From NCBI GenBank assembly GCA_016865505.2, contig AP025252.1:5912137-5976136 (forward strand): a DNA stretch of 64,000 nucleotides. The letters run 5' to 3'. Made by a program: the position numbers and the translations under genes. Position 1 is the stretch's first letter, and every line of letters starts with the position of its first letter. The notes beneath the pieces were generated by a model, which worked only from the letters and a program-made list of their open reading frames with translations, had not been told where the DNA came from and ran no database searches. Source of the stretch: Bryobacterales bacterium F-183 (GTDB lineage: Bacteria; Acidobacteriota; Terriglobia; Bryobacterales; Bryobacteraceae). This document shows positions 43,634 to 53,982 of the stretch, piece by piece.

Positions 43634-44081
43634 TCGCCTCGCCCTTCCACCACTGCTTCAGCGGCGTCAGCGCAAAGATCGCAAAGTGCAGATGCGGCAC
43701 CTTCGGATCCGCGTTCCCCGTCGACCCCACATACCCGATCATCTCCCCCGCCAGGACCTTCTGCCCTTCGCGCAATCCATCGCGATAGGCGTCCAAATGC
43801 GCGTAGTAATAGCAGTACTTGCCTTGTTCATCGAACAGATAAATCGTCTTCCCGCCCGGTTTGCTCAAGAAGAACTTTTGGATCGTACCGGACACGACGG
43901 CACGCACCGGCGTACCTCGAGCCGCCAGGATGTCCAACGCCTCATGCTTCCCCTTGCCACGATCCTCATCGAACGAATCCCGCAAGTCCGAAGCACGCAA
44001 CCCATCCAAAGGCATCACCGCAATAGAAGGCTCAGAAGAACCCCACGAAAGCAGCGCCAGGACAAACACCAGACCCTTCAC
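43575..44081 (-). CDS. Exported M23-family (LytM-type) metallopeptidase
   Basis: From GTG 44081 the product is 168 residues with a short leader (VKGLVFVLALLSWGSSEP). The LytM fold has the zinc-ligand motif HEALD near residue 45 (H-x3-D) and the catalytic HLHF near 145, with YYAHLD between them. M23 enzymes cut peptide cross-bridges in peptidoglycan. GGAGGAG, overlapping the upstream gene's last codons, is 8 nt before the GTG, which confirms that start. It is the last gene of a four-gene minus-strand envelope operon and its end overlaps apbE by 59 bp. Confidence 0.9.
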   Translation of the reverse strand: MKGLVFVLALLSWGSSEPSIAVMPLDGLRASDLRDSFDEDRGKGKHEALDILAARGTPVRAVVSGTIQKFFLSKPGGKTIYLFDEQGKYCYYYAHLDAYRDGLREGQKVLAGEMIGYVGSTGNADPKVPHLHFAIFALTPLKQWWKGEAINPYPLLRRALSDPAVHSR

Positions 44082-44086
44082 GGCAG

Positions 44087-45016
44087 TTACTCCTCCAAAA
44101 TCGCAGGCGTTCCCACCCGCACCATCTTGGCCAGGTCCGACGCATCCCAATTCGTCAACCGGATGCACCCATAGGACTCCGTCCGCCGCACCGTCCCCGG
44201 ATCCGGCGACCCGTGAATCCCGTAATGCGGCTTCGACAATCCCATCCAAACCGTACCCGCGGGATTATTGGGACCCGGCGGCAGCTCCACCTTCGGCCCA
44301 TCGCGATCCGCATTCCAGAATCGCTCCGGGTTGTACCAAAACACAGGATTCGGCTGCACCACCGTGATCTTCCAACTGCCAATCGGCAACGGATCATGTG
44401 GACCGCCCATCGTCGCCGGATACTGCGCCAGCAACGTACCATCGGCCGCCACCGCGCTCACCGTACGCTTGGACTTCGACACCACCACTTTGGCAGCCTT
44501 CACCGTAGGAGCATCGCGAGTAATGTTCGGGACTCGAATCTCCACGCCCGCGCGATCAAACGGCTTGCCCTTGTTCCACTGCCGCAGCAGCGCAGGCGAA
44601 GCATGAAACTTCTCGGCCATATGCTCCAGCGCTGTCTCGTACCCCATGCGCTTCAGCTTGGCCTGTTCTTCTACTTTGGCTGGAATCTTCGTCAAAGGCT
44701 CGCTGACGTCGTCTTCGGAAATCGTGTACGGAATGAGCAATTCACCCTCATCCCGGTTCAGAATTTCCCACACCTCGGCATCAATCACCTTGCCCGCCGC
44801 AAGCTGATGCCGCTCGCGAAATCCCTGGACCGCAGTCACCAGATCGGGCCCAAAGTGCCCATCGATCTCACCGGGAGAAAACCGCGCACGATCCAACAGT
44901 ATCTGCGCCCGAGCCACCGCTTCTCCCGACGCACCGGGCTTCAATACCGGCGCAGCGCCACTCAACAGCGGATCAAATTCAAGCGCGATGAGGAACAGAA
45001 AACAGTACGTCCGCAT
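44087..45016 (-). CDS. L,D-transpeptidase (YkuD) with N-terminal peptidoglycan-binding domain
   Basis: The 309-residue exported product has a PG_binding_1 domain at about 25-90 (GASGEAVARAQILLDRARFSPGEIDGHFGPDLVTAVQGFRE), a LysM-like linker region (TALEHMAEKFHASPALLRQWN), and a C-terminal YkuD domain with the catalytic signature HYGIHGSPDP and ESYGCIRLTNWDA, whose Cys is the nucleophile. L,D-transpeptidases make 3-3 peptidoglycan cross-links or attach lipoproteins. It is 5 bp from the M23 gene and 38 bp from the GGT gene, so the operon pairs wall cross-linking with peptide cleavage. Confidence 0.94.
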   Translation of the reverse strand: MRTYCFLFLIALEFDPLLSGAAPVLKPGASGEAVARAQILLDRARFSPGEIDGHFGPDLVTAVQGFRERHQLAAGKVIDAEVWEILNRDEGELLIPYTISEDDVSEPLTKIPAKVEEQAKLKRMGYETALEHMAEKFHASPALLRQWNKGKPFDRAGVEIRVPNITRDAPTVKAAKVVVSKSKRTVSAVAADGTLLAQYPATMGGPHDPLPIGSWKITVVQPNPVFWYNPERFWNADRDGPKVELPPGPNNPAGTVWMGLSKPHYGIHGSPDPGTVRRTESYGCIRLTNWDASDLAKMVRVGTPAILEE

Positions 45017-45054
45017 GCCTCATAGACAAGCAATTCGCGGACCAAAGCATCGCT

Positions 45055-46725
45055 TCAGTACCCCGAAGCCTTCCCGTTCTGCCGCCCGTCGGACCCGCCC
45101 TCCAGCCACTCCGCTGACCTCAAGATCGCCTCCACGCGAGCCAGTACCACCGGGCGCGACGCCTCAATCTTGTGCCCCTTCGCCGCCAATAATTGCAGCG
45201 TATCCGGGGACACTCCACGTTCAAACTCCAACCGGTCCGGCAGCCACTGATGATGGAACCGCGGCGCATCCACCGCATCCTGTACGTTCATTCCAAAATC
45301 AATGACATTCAGAATCACCTGCATCACAGCCGTAATGATTCGCGACCCGCCGGGCGCACCCACAGCCATAAAGAACTTCCCGTCTTTGGTCACAATCGTA
45401 GGCGTCATCGACGACAACGGACGCTTCCCCGGCTGAATCGCATTCGACTCGCCCTGCACCAGCCCAAACATATTCGGCGACCCCGGTTTCGCCGCAAAAT
45501 CGTCCATCTCGTTGTTCAGCAGGAACCCCAACCCCGGCACCGTAACCCCATTGCCGTACCCGCCATTCAGCGTGTACGTGAACGACACCGCATTCCCCGC
45601 CTCATCCACGACGTTGAAGTGCGTCGTCTCGCCGCTCGCCTCGCCCATCACAGGCTTGCCCGGCTTCACCACATCGCTAGGCGTCGCACGATCCTTATCA
45701 ATCGACTCGCGCAACTTCCGTACATACCCCGGCTCCAGCAACCCCTTCACCGGCACCTTATAGAAATCCGGATCGCCCAGGTACTCGCTGCGATCCGCAT
45801 AATACCGGCGCATCGCCTCCGCGACATAGTGGATCGCAGCCGCAGACCCATGCCCGCTCTTCTCGTACCCCGACCCCTCCAGCATCGCCAGCATCTGCAG
45901 GATCCCGATACCACCAGACGACGGTGGAGGTGCGGTAATGATCCCGTACCCCTTGTACGTACCCTCCAGCGGCTTCCGCTCCGCAGCCTGATACGCAGCC
46001 AGATCCGCCATCGTAATCAGGCCGCCGTTTTTCGCCATCTCCGCAGCAAGGATGCGCGCCGTCTCGCCTTCATAAAAATCCTTGGCACCCGACTTCGCAA
46101 TCCGGCCCAGCGTCTTCGCCAACTCCGGCTGTACAAACGTCGAATCCACCGGATGCCCGCCGTCTACATAAATGCGCTTGGACTCCGGAAACTGCGACAA
46201 CAACCGCACCGTACCTTCGCCGTTCAAAGACCGCGACAATGCATAGGACACCGGAAAGCCCTTCGCCGCTAGGTCCACCGCAGGCTGCACCAACTTCGCC
46301 CACGCCATCTTGCCGTACTTCTTATGCGCATACTCCAACCCGCGAACCGTGCCCGGCACACCCGCCGCCTTCCAACCCACCAGGCTGTCGCGCGTGGGCT
46401 TGCCCGCCGCATCCAGGTACATGTCGCGCGACGCCGCAGCCGGAGCCTTCTCGCGGAAGTCGATAAACGTCGATCGTCCATCGGCAAACCGCACCAGCAT
46501 AAAGCCGCCACCACCGATGTTGCCTGCAAACGGATAGGTCGCCTGCAGCGCGAACCCAATCGCCACAGCGGCATCAATCGCATTGCCGCCCTTGCGCAAG
46601 ATGTCCACGCCCACTTCCGTGGCAATCGGCTCCTGCGCCGTCACCATCGCCTTCCGCGTACGAACCGGCTCGCGGCCATTCAGGACACACCCAATCGCAA
46701 CAAGTAAGCAGATCAATCGGCGCAT
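45055..46725 (-). CDS. ggt: Gamma-glutamyltransferase
   Basis: The 556-residue precursor has a signal peptide (RRLICLLVAIGCVLNG) and full-length GGT. It would be autocleaved before the catalytic Thr at about 367 in GETTHFNVVDEAGNAVS, giving large and small subunits. Other family motifs are KGGNAIDAAVAIGFALQATYPFAGNIGGGGFMLV and NGGYGNGVTVPGLGFLLNNEMDDF, and GGSRIITAVMQVILNVIDFGM near the end. It hydrolyses gamma-glutamyl bonds of glutathione or wall peptides in the periplasm. The longer frame upstream to 46857 runs into the M14 gene and is spurious. It is 4 bp from the M14 gene. Confidence 0.95.
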   Translation of the reverse strand: MRRLICLLVAIGCVLNGREPVRTRKAMVTAQEPIATEVGVDILRKGGNAIDAAVAIGFALQATYPFAGNIGGGGFMLVRFADGRSTFIDFREKAPAAASRDMYLDAAGKPTRDSLVGWKAAGVPGTVRGLEYAHKKYGKMAWAKLVQPAVDLAAKGFPVSYALSRSLNGEGTVRLLSQFPESKRIYVDGGHPVDSTFVQPELAKTLGRIAKSGAKDFYEGETARILAAEMAKNGGLITMADLAAYQAAERKPLEGTYKGYGIITAPPPSSGGIGILQMLAMLEGSGYEKSGHGSAAAIHYVAEAMRRYYADRSEYLGDPDFYKVPVKGLLEPGYVRKLRESIDKDRATPSDVVKPGKPVMGEASGETTHFNVVDEAGNAVSFTYTLNGGYGNGVTVPGLGFLLNNEMDDFAAKPGSPNMFGLVQGESNAIQPGKRPLSSMTPTIVTKDGKFFMAVGAPGGSRIITAVMQVILNVIDFGMNVQDAVDAPRFHHQWLPDRLEFERGVSPDTLQLLAAKGHKIEASRPVVLARVEAILRSAEWLEGGSDGRQNGKASGY

Positions 46726-46729
46726 ATGT

Positions 46730-48574
46730 TTACTCCACACGAACAATCGGATACCGGCCCTTATCCTGCTCCAGGAAAGGACTCCGCTCGTACAACCACT
46801 GCAATCGCGCTCGCGGATTCTTGGCAAACGCTTCTTCCTTCGCCACCTTCGCCTCAAACTCCGCCTTCAACTTCGCGTCCTTCTCGAGCATTTCCTCGGC
46901 GATAGGCTCAAAGATGTAGTCGCTGAAGTACTCTTTCTGCTCAAACAACCCATGAAAGAACCCCCAACGCACCAGTGAATCCGGCCCCATCGGCTCCAGG
47001 ATGTGCATCGCCACACGCGCCGCACGCTGTTCCATCGGTACGTAAACAGAACCCGCCGGAATCGTATGCTTCTCCTTCGACGTCTTCTGTTCAAACGCAT
47101 TCACCAGAAAACGCCCTTCAAACGGCGCCGATGCAAAACGAGGCTGCAGCAGCCGGTACGTTGTAAACTCCTCCACCCGTTCCTTCGTCACAGGCTCCGC
47201 CCGTACCCCGTGCAGCTTCAGCAACTCGATCACCTCGCCCTGCGACGCCGGCACAATGTACCCCTTCGGCGCCTTCACCGACATGGCCGGAATCAACTCG
47301 CGGCTCAACTTCACCGGGATGTCCAACGCCTCCGGCAAATACCGCCGTACTTGCCCGCCCGCCGCCGTACCCGCATACATCTCAGACTTCAACGCCCGCA
47401 CCACATACGGCTCGGTCACCGCAGGATTCACCTTCGCTTCGAGCACCACTTCGTCACCCGGCTTGATCGACGCCGTCGCACCATCGGCTTCCTTAACCGC
47501 GCGACGCAGCGCCGCGCCAGTCGCCACCACCAGATCAATCGAATGCTTCATCACGTTGTAGTGCGACCACGTCCGTACCTTAAAGCTCTTCAGGCTGTGC
47601 GTCTCAATCAACAACGCCGCGCGATTCTGCGCCGCCGCGTACGATGTCGAATACCGCGGCGAATAACCAGACCCGCGCACCGTCGACCCCGGCTGTGCCG
47701 ACACCGGAATGCCGTACCAGCCGATCACATGTCCATCCGCCTCCATCGCTTTGAACAACCCCGGCAGATACGTCTTGCCCACCCACTGCCCCACCGCCGG
47801 ATGCACCTCCGGAGCCTCATGGGACGACACCAGAATGTCGTACTGCATATCTGCCCCATCGGTCACGTGATTATCAATCAGCAAGTCCGGCAGCCACGCG
47901 TTGTACATCTTGAGCCATGCCTTCATCTCCGGCCCATCGGCCTTGATGTAGTCGCGATTCAGATTCAACCGCGTGGACGTCGCACGGAACCCAAACCCAT
48001 CCGGACCCTGCTCGTTGATCCGGTGATACGCCGACACATTCTCATGCCCGTCGATGTTAAACACCGGGATCGTGATCAGAATCACCTGATCCAACCAGGC
48101 AGCCAGTTTCTTCGACGCCAACACATCGCGAAACAACATCATCGACGCATCTTTGCCGCCGTTCTCACCCGGATGAATCGCGTTCTGAATGAACACCACC
48201 GGCTTACCCGTGCGCGCCGCGGCAGCAGGCGTAAACGCCTTATCCTTGGACGCGACAAACACATACAACTCGCGACCCTCGGGCGTCTTTCCAATCGACG
48301 TCAACTTCGCCAACGGCGACGCTTCCTCAAGCTTTCGATAAAACGCAACGCACTCGTTGTAATCGCCCGTACGCTGATAATTCGACGACTCAGCGAGTGT
48401 CAACAGCTCTTTGCTGGGCGACGCTGCGGTCGAATCCGCCAACGACTTCGCCGCCTTCATCACTGGCGGTTCCCAAACGGAAACGGGCGCTTTTGCGGCC
48501 GCGCCGGTAAGCTGCGCAAATAGCGGCAGAAACGCAAAAGGGATGGAAAGGAGTAGTACTCTTGAGGTTTGCAT
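46730..48574 (-). CDS. Exported M14-family zinc carboxypeptidase-like protein
   Basis: The 614-residue product has a signal peptide (QTSRVLLLSIPFAFLPLFA). The catalytic domain holds zinc ligands His134 and Glu137 in IHPGENGGKD, a third His in DNHVTDGADM and the substrate-binding Asn-Arg in NLNRDYIKAD. Glu in ALLIETHSLKSF is a likely general base. The C-terminal 220 residues are beta-rich with no named domain. It is the first gene of the envelope operon, so it probably trims peptides or cell-wall cross-bridges before GGT, LdtA-type and M23 enzymes act. Confidence 0.92.
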   Translation of the reverse strand: MQTSRVLLLSIPFAFLPLFAQLTGAAAKAPVSVWEPPVMKAAKSLADSTAASPSKELLTLAESSNYQRTGDYNECVAFYRKLEEASPLAKLTSIGKTPEGRELYVFVASKDKAFTPAAAARTGKPVVFIQNAIHPGENGGKDASMMLFRDVLASKKLAAWLDQVILITIPVFNIDGHENVSAYHRINEQGPDGFGFRATSTRLNLNRDYIKADGPEMKAWLKMYNAWLPDLLIDNHVTDGADMQYDILVSSHEAPEVHPAVGQWVGKTYLPGLFKAMEADGHVIGWYGIPVSAQPGSTVRGSGYSPRYSTSYAAAQNRAALLIETHSLKSFKVRTWSHYNVMKHSIDLVVATGAALRRAVKEADGATASIKPGDEVVLEAKVNPAVTEPYVVRALKSEMYAGTAAGGQVRRYLPEALDIPVKLSRELIPAMSVKAPKGYIVPASQGEVIELLKLHGVRAEPVTKERVEEFTTYRLLQPRFASAPFEGRFLVNAFEQKTSKEKHTIPAGSVYVPMEQRAARVAMHILEPMGPDSLVRWGFFHGLFEQKEYFSDYIFEPIAEEMLEKDAKLKAEFEAKVAKEEAFAKNPRARLQWLYERSPFLEQDKGRYPIVRVE

Positions 48575-48607
48575 CAGTTCGGACACTAGACTTTTTGTCA
48601 TCATCGC

Positions 48608-49468
48608 ATGAGCGCCTTACGGATCATCGTCGCAGGAGCCTCCGGAAGCGTCGGTCGCGAAGCCGTTGCACTGCTCAAAAAGCAAGGTCATCGCGTCACC
48701 GCCTTGTCCCGTACCGCAGGCTCGCTTTCCAGCATTGCCGACCGCGTGATTGCATTTGACGCAACCACTGGAATACCGGAACTTGCCGGCCACGATGCGT
48801 TGCTTTCCACTCTCGGTGCATCCGTGGCCATGCGCCATCGCGACATGCGCAGCTATCGAAACGTGGACTACAAGGCCAACCTCAACCTCCTCCACGCTTG
48901 CCAGCGCGCCGGCATTCGCCGCGTCGTCTACGTAAGCGCCCACATCGAGTCCGGCTATGCCGAAACCGCCTACATACGCGCGCATGAAGAAGTTGTCAAC
49001 GCACTAAGCAGTACCGCGGGCCTGTCGTACACGGTCATCCGGCCCACTGGTATCTTCTCCGCTTTTGGCGACATGATCGACATGAGCCGCCGAGGCGCGA
49101 TTCCCGTCATCGACGGCGGCGGCGCGCGCACCAACCCAATCCATCAGGCCGATGTCGCGCAAGCCTGCACGAACTTCATCGAGCAAGGCCCCGTCGAAGT
49201 CTCCATCGGCGGACCCGACATCCTCTCCCGTCGCGACATCGCCTATCTCGCCTTCGCGGTAACAGAAAAGCGCCCCCGCCTCGTCTCTGCCCCCGCAGGA
49301 CTCATGCGTTTCGGCGGCACTGTCGTGCGCCCCTTCAACGGCCGCTTGGGCGAACTCCTGCAGTTTGTCAGCAAAGTCTCTACAGTGGATGCGATCGCAC
49401 CCAAATTCGGCACACGCCGCCTGGTGGACTACTTTGAAGAACTCGCCCGAGTCACCACAAACGCTTGA
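48608..49468 (+). CDS. SDR/NmrA-like NAD(P)-binding protein
   Basis: The 286-residue protein begins RIIVAGASGSVGREAVALLKKQGHRVTALSR, an atypical SDR Rossmann motif (GxxGxxG), and continues with DALLSTLGASVAM and VVYVSAHIESGYAETAYIRAHEEV, replacing the classical YxxxK by a shorter motif. YTVIRPTGIFSAFGDM is typical of NmrA-like and complex-I-assembly-type SDRs, which sense redox state or act as dehydratases. The gene is divergent from the M14 operon, and its last 35 bp overlap the ankyrin gene. Confidence 0.88.
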   Translation: MSALRIIVAGASGSVGREAVALLKKQGHRVTALSRTAGSLSSIADRVIAFDATTGIPELAGHDALLSTLGASVAMRHRDMRSYRNVDYKANLNLLHACQRAGIRRVVYVSAHIESGYAETAYIRAHEEVVNALSSTAGLSYTVIRPTGIFSAFGDMIDMSRRGAIPVIDGGGARTNPIHQADVAQACTNFIEQGPVEVSIGGPDILSRRDIAYLAFAVTEKRPRLVSAPAGLMRFGGTVVRPFNGRLGELLQFVSKVSTVDAIAPKFGTRRLVDYFEELARVTTNA

Positions 49469-50075
49469 GTCCCAATTCGAAACCGCAGCGGACCTCATCA
49501 TCACCGGCGCCATCGAACCGCTCAAAGAGCTACTAAACACGCACCCGGAACTCGTCCACACACGCTCCACGCGCGAACATCGCTCGACGCTCCTCCACTA
49601 CACCGCCGCCAACGGCGTAGAGGACGTCCGCCAGGAGACTCCGCCCAACATCGTCGCCATCGCCAACCTTTTACTCGATGCCGGAGCCGAAGTCGACGCA
49701 GAGTCCGAAGCCTACGGCGGCGGCTGCACGACCCTGGGTCTAGCAGCCACTAGCATCCATCCGCAAAAAGCAGGCGTACAGCTGGACCTCCTGCAGACCC
49801 TCCTGGATCGGGGCGCCAGCCTCCAGAAGAACTCCGCTGGCAACGCACATTCCATCGTGCTTGGCTGCTTAGCCAACGGCCAACCGGAAGCTGCTAGCTT
49901 TTTAGCAGACAAAGGCGCCCCCTTGGACGTCGTAAGCGCCGCAGGCCTCAACCGCCTCGACGATCTCCAACGCCTGGCACAAAGCGCCACCCCAAGCGAC
50001 CTGGAGCAGGCTCTCCGCTATGCCGAAGGCTACGGCGCCCTCGACACCGCCCGCTACCTGCGCGACCTGCACTAA
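49434..50075 (+). CDS. Ankyrin-repeat-like protein
   Basis: From TTG 49434 the 213-residue product has ankyrin-like repeats: TRSTREHRSTLLHYTAANGVEDVRQETPPNIVAIANLLLDAGAEVDAES, TLGLAATSIHPQKAGVQLDLLQTLLDRGASL, and HSIVLGCLANGQPEAASFLADKGAPLDVVSAAG. These are helix-turn-helix protein-interaction units; no catalytic domain is seen. It overlaps the SDR gene by 35 bp and is probably translated with it. Confidence 0.8.
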   Translation: MKNSPESPQTLESQFETAADLIITGAIEPLKELLNTHPELVHTRSTREHRSTLLHYTAANGVEDVRQETPPNIVAIANLLLDAGAEVDAESEAYGGGCTTLGLAATSIHPQKAGVQLDLLQTLLDRGASLQKNSAGNAHSIVLGCLANGQPEAASFLADKGAPLDVVSAAGLNRLDDLQRLAQSATPSDLEQALRYAEGYGALDTARYLRDLH

Positions 50076-50082
50076 GGCCCAC

Positions 50083-50120
50083 AAAAAAGCAAAGGAGCGC
50101 CGCTTCCATGCGACGCCCCT
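50083..50120 (-). terminator. Intrinsic terminator of gnd (minus strand)
   Basis: Bases 50093-50103 pair with 50110-50120 (11 positions, two mismatches, loop TTCCAT). On the minus strand the stem is followed by a run of T residues from 50093 to 50083 (TTTGCTTTTTT), the classic form of a terminator for the gnd gene. Confidence 0.8.
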
Positions 50121-50157
50121 CGATAACACTCTTTGGACTTGGAACGGTTGCGGACGC

Positions 50158-51663
50158 TTAAACTTCCAACTGCGGACGGCCGGGCTCCGGCCAATCCAAG
50201 TGGAAGAACTTGCCGCGAGGCTGATCCACGCGCTCGTACGTATGCGCACCAAAGTAGTCGCGCTGCGCCTGCAGCAGATTCGCCGGCAGACTCGCCGAAC
50301 GATACCCGTCGTAGTACGACAGCGCCGAACTGAACGTCGGCACCGGAACTCCGGCCTGCACCGCCGCCGCAATCACCGTACGCCAGTTGCCCTGCGTCCG
50401 CGCTATCTCGCTCTTAAAGAACGGATCGAGCAGCAGGTTAACCAACTCGCCGTCACGCGCATACGCTTCGGTGATCTTCTGCAGGAACCGCGCGCGAATG
50501 ATGCAGCCACCGCGGAAAATCTGCGCGATCTCGCCAAAGTTCAGCTTCCACTTGTATTCCTTCTGCGCCTCGCGCATCAGTTGGAAGCCCTGCGCGTAGG
50601 CGCAAATCTTCGAACAGTACAGCGCATCGTGAATCGCCGCGACAAACGCCTTCTTATCCGCGGGAGCGGCCACGCCGGACACACCGGGCAGCTGTGACGA
50701 TGCCGCCACGCGCTCTTCCTTGATTGCACTCAAGCACCGCGCGAACACAGCCTCGGCCACCGTCGGTGCAGGTACGCCCATGTCGAGCGCATTCACCGAC
50801 GTCCACTTGCCCGTACCCTTCTGTCCCGCGGCATCCAGCACGATATCGACAAACGGCTTGCCCGTCACCGGATCCTTCTGCTTCAGGATGTCCGCAGTGA
50901 TCTCAATCAGGAACGAATCGAGCACCCCGGTGTTCCACTCGGCAAACACCTCGCCGCACTCTTCCGGCGTCATGCCCAACACACCGGTCATAATCGCGTA
51001 CGCTTCGCAGATCATCTGCATGTCGCCGTACTCGATGCCGTTGTGCACCATCTTCACGTAATGGCCCGCGCCGTTCTCGCCAATGTATGTCGTACACGGC
51101 ACGCCGCCCACAACTGGGTTGCCGGGCGTTGCTCCCATCAAAGGCTTGCCCGTCGTAGCGTCTACTTTGGCAGCAATCGCATTCCAAATCGGCTCGATCT
51201 CGGCAAACGCCGCGCGATCGCCACCGGGCATCAACGAAGGACCGAAACGCGCGCCCTCTTCGCCACCGGACACACCGGAGCCGATAAAGCGGAAGCCCTT
51301 CTCCTTCAGATCTTTTTCACGGCGAATCGTATCGGTCCACAACGCGTTGCCGCCGTCGATGATGATGTCGTCCTTTTCAAGGTACGGCAGCAGACTATTG
51401 ATGACGGCGTCGGTCGGGCCGCCAGCCTTCACAAGGATGATCACCTTGCGCGGGCGCTTCAACGACTTCACAAATTCTTCGACGGTCTTTTGCCCTGCCA
51501 CGCCACCAGGCGTGTTGGGATTGTCCGCCACGAACTTTTCCATAGTCTCTGTCGTGCGGTTGTAAACAGAGATCTTGAACCCGTGATCCGCGATGTTTAG
51601 GGCAAGGTTCTGACCCATTACGGCCAGACCAACCAGGCCGATGTCCGATAACGTTTCGCTCAT
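50158..51663 (-). CDS. gnd: 6-phosphogluconate dehydrogenase (decarboxylating)
   Basis: The enzyme oxidises 6-phosphogluconate to ribulose 5-phosphate with CO2 release in the pentose phosphate pathway. The 501-residue product starts [22 protein letters not shown] (NADP-binding), with [12 protein letters not shown], the catalytic motif [21 protein letters not shown], and the family core [18 protein letters not shown] with the catalytic Lys. The C-terminal tail [19 protein letters not shown] is typical of the NADP-dependent family. The start is ATG 51663 with GGAAG upstream. It is about 30 residues longer than E. coli Gnd, owing to small insertions. Confidence 0.96.
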   Translation of the reverse strand: MSETLSDIGLVGLAVMGQNLALNIADHGFKISVYNRTTETMEKFVADNPNTPGGVAGQKTVEEFVKSLKRPRKVIILVKAGGPTDAVINSLLPYLEKDDIIIDGGNALWTDTIRREKDLKEKGFRFIGSGVSGGEEGARFGPSLMPGGDRAAFAEIEPIWNAIAAKVDATTGKPLMGATPGNPVVGGVPCTTYIGENGAGHYVKMVHNGIEYGDMQMICEAYAIMTGVLGMTPEECGEVFAEWNTGVLDSFLIEITADILKQKDPVTGKPFVDIVLDAAGQKGTGKWTSVNALDMGVPAPTVAEAVFARCLSAIKEERVAASSQLPGVSGVAAPADKKAFVAAIHDALYCSKICAYAQGFQLMREAQKEYKWKLNFGEIAQIFRGGCIIRARFLQKITEAYARDGELVNLLLDPFFKSEIARTQGNWRTVIAAAVQAGVPVPTFSSALSYYDGYRSASLPANLLQAQRDYFGAHTYERVDQPRGKFFHLDWPEPGRPQLEV

Positions 51664-51732
51664 TTCTTCCATCTTCGCATGGGCGAATGGCATCTTATGT
51701 TCACATTTGGCGAATAAAATGGTGGGCAACTG

Positions 51733-53277
51733 ATGCCCAACCAACATGACCTGACCCGTCGCGGCTTTGTCGTCGCCGGCGCTTCCCTTCTCGGCCTCAC
51801 CCTTCCCGAAACCGGCCGTTCGATGTTCCTCGCGCAGCCCTCGTTCCGCGCCAACCCGTTCGCCCTCGGCGTCTGCTCCGGCGACCCTCTACCAGGCGCC
51901 GTCGTCATCTGGACCCGCCTCACGCCCACTCCGGACGATGCCTGGGCACGTGAACGCGTCAACGTCGATTGGGAAGTCGCTACGGACGACAAGTTCAGCA
52001 AGGTCGTGAAGAACGGCTCCACCTTCGCGACCCCGGAAATGGGCCATTCCGTACACGTCGACGTCACAGGACTCAAGCCCGACACGTGGTACTTCTACCG
52101 TTTCCGCGCCGGCGGCGAAGTCACCAAAACCGCACGCACCAAAACCGCCCCCGCGGCCAACGCGCAGAACAGCAAGCTCAACTTCGCCTTCGCCTCCTGC
52201 CAGCATTACGAAACCGGCTACTACACGGCGTACCAGCACATGGTGAAAGAGGACCTCGACCTCATCGTTCACCTCGGCGACTACATCTACGAAGGCAAGG
52301 GCGTCGACGGCCGCGTTCGCAAACACACCGGCAACGAGATCAACTCGCTCACCGATTACCGCAATCGCCACGCGCTCTACAAAAGCGACCCGCACCTGCA
52401 AGAGGCTCACCGTCTCTTCCCCTGGATCGTCACCTGGGACGATCACGAGGTCGACAACAACTACGCCGGCGACCTTCCGGAAGACGCACAAACCCGCCAG
52501 GCTTTCCTCGAACGCCGCGCCAACGCGTACAAAGCGTATTTCGAATTCATGCCGCTACGCCGCACCTCAATGCCCGTCGGCTCGCGCCTCCAGCTATACC
52601 GCGAGTTCACCTACGGCAATCTCGCTAAGTTCGCCGTACTCGACACCCGCCAATACCGCACTGATCAGCCGTGCAACGACGGCACCAAGGAAGCCTGCCT
52701 CGCGGTCTTCGACAAGAACGCGACCCTCCTTGGACCCAAGCAGGAAGAGTGGTTGAAAGGTGTCCTCGGCAGTTCAAAATCAACGTGGAACATCCTCGCC
52801 AATCAAGTGATGATGGGCAAAGTCGACCGCAAAGCCGGCGACGGTGAAGCCTTCCCGATGGACCAGTGGGCCGGCTACGAAGAGGCTCGCGTACGCATGA
52901 TGCGCTTCTTCGCCGAACGCAAGAACCTGAACCCCATCGTCATCACCGGCGACATCCACAGCAACTGGGTGGCGGACCTCCGCGAGGACTGGCGCAACAC
53001 CAAAGCGCCCATCGTCGGCACCGAGTACGTCGGCACGTCCATCACCTCAGGTGGCGATGGCCAGGACGTCACCGACGCCGCCAAAGCGTACCTCCCTGAA
53101 AACCCGCAGATTCGCTTTGCCAACTGGCAGCGAGGCTACGTCAGTTGTCAGGTCACGCCAACCAAGTGGACCTCGCACTATCGCGTACTCGACAAGGTCT
53201 CCGTACCCGATCAGCCCATCCAAACCAAAGTCACCTTCATGACCGAAGCCGGCAAACCCGGCGCAATTAAAGTGTAA
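51733..53277 (+). CDS. phoD: Tat-exported alkaline phosphatase D (PhoD) family protein
   Basis: The 514-residue product has a twin-arginine leader ([16 protein letters not shown]). After a PhoD N-terminal Ig-like domain ([22 protein letters not shown]), the catalytic part contains [47 protein letters not shown] and [10 protein letters not shown], which supply Fe3+ and Ca2+ ligands in PhoD. It removes phosphate from phosphodiesters or monoesters outside the cytoplasm. It is divergent from gnd, and 3 bp from the next gene. Confidence 0.93.
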   Translation: MPNQHDLTRRGFVVAGASLLGLTLPETGRSMFLAQPSFRANPFALGVCSGDPLPGAVVIWTRLTPTPDDAWARERVNVDWEVATDDKFSKVVKNGSTFATPEMGHSVHVDVTGLKPDTWYFYRFRAGGEVTKTARTKTAPAANAQNSKLNFAFASCQHYETGYYTAYQHMVKEDLDLIVHLGDYIYEGKGVDGRVRKHTGNEINSLTDYRNRHALYKSDPHLQEAHRLFPWIVTWDDHEVDNNYAGDLPEDAQTRQAFLERRANAYKAYFEFMPLRRTSMPVGSRLQLYREFTYGNLAKFAVLDTRQYRTDQPCNDGTKEACLAVFDKNATLLGPKQEEWLKGVLGSSKSTWNILANQVMMGKVDRKAGDGEAFPMDQWAGYEEARVRMMRFFAERKNLNPIVITGDIHSNWVADLREDWRNTKAPIVGTEYVGTSITSGGDGQDVTDAAKAYLPENPQIRFANWQRGYVSCQVTPTKWTSHYRVLDKVSVPDQPIQTKVTFMTEAGKPGAIKV

Positions 53278-53280
53278 AGA

Positions 53281-53973
53281 GTGGATACGCTCGATCACGC
53301 GGTAATCGTCGCAGGACACGCCATCCTGCGGCATTACCGCGACCTCACCAATGACGCCTCCTGGCATCTGCTGGACTTTCAGAAAGACGAACCCAAGCAC
53401 TACATCCGTCACGCGCAGCGTGGCGTTGAGATCGCCGCCGCGGACCCGCAAGCGATCCTCATCTTCTCCGGCGGCCAGACCCGCGCCGAAGCCGGACCTC
53501 GCAGCGAGGCGTACACCTACTACACCGTCGCGGACCTCCACAACTTCTGGGGACACCAAACAACCGCCATCACAGAAGAGTTCGCGCGCGACAGCTTTGA
53601 GAATCTGCTCTTCGGCATCTGCCGCTTCAAAGAGTACGCAGGCCGCTATCCCGCAAAAGTCACGTTAGTCAGTTGGGCCTTCAAAGAACAGCGCTTCCAC
53701 CTGCACCGCGATGCCATCGGCTATCCCAAAACGCAGTTCACCTACGACGGTCCCAACAATCCGGACGCCATCGAACAAGCGCTCAGAGCCGAAGCCAACG
53801 CCATCGAAAAATACACAGCGGACCCGTACAGCAGCACGCCGTTCTATCTGGCCAAGAAAGTCGAGCGCAATCCCTTCCGCCGCCAGAACGGCTACGCGAT
53901 CAGTTGCCCCGAACTCATCCCGCTGTTCGACCACAAGGGCCCCGAACCGTACTCCGGCCCGTTACCGTGGTAA
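53281..53973 (+). CDS. DUF218-type (YdcF/SanA-like) protein
   Basis: From GTG 53281 the 230-residue protein shows the DUF218 layout, with HAVIVAGHAI at the start, LIFSGGQTRAEAGPRSEAYTYY as the central conserved motif, an ITEEFARDSFENLLFGICRF acidic helix and VTLVSWAFKEQRFHLHRDAIGY. Family members may bind nucleotides or sugars and some take part in envelope integrity. It has no signal peptide. It lies 3 bp after phoD and 9 bp before recO. Confidence 0.8.
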   Translation: MDTLDHAVIVAGHAILRHYRDLTNDASWHLLDFQKDEPKHYIRHAQRGVEIAAADPQAILIFSGGQTRAEAGPRSEAYTYYTVADLHNFWGHQTTAITEEFARDSFENLLFGICRFKEYAGRYPAKVTLVSWAFKEQRFHLHRDAIGYPKTQFTYDGPNNPDAIEQALRAEANAIEKYTADPYSSTPFYLAKKVERNPFRRQNGYAISCPELIPLFDHKGPEPYSGPLPW

Positions 53974-53982
53974 CTGTCGCAT

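Noticed and set aside
47003-48523. 506-codon plus-strand frame opposite the M14 peptidase gene
   Set aside because: Arg/His-rich antisense composition; the M14 catalytic motifs lie on the other strand.
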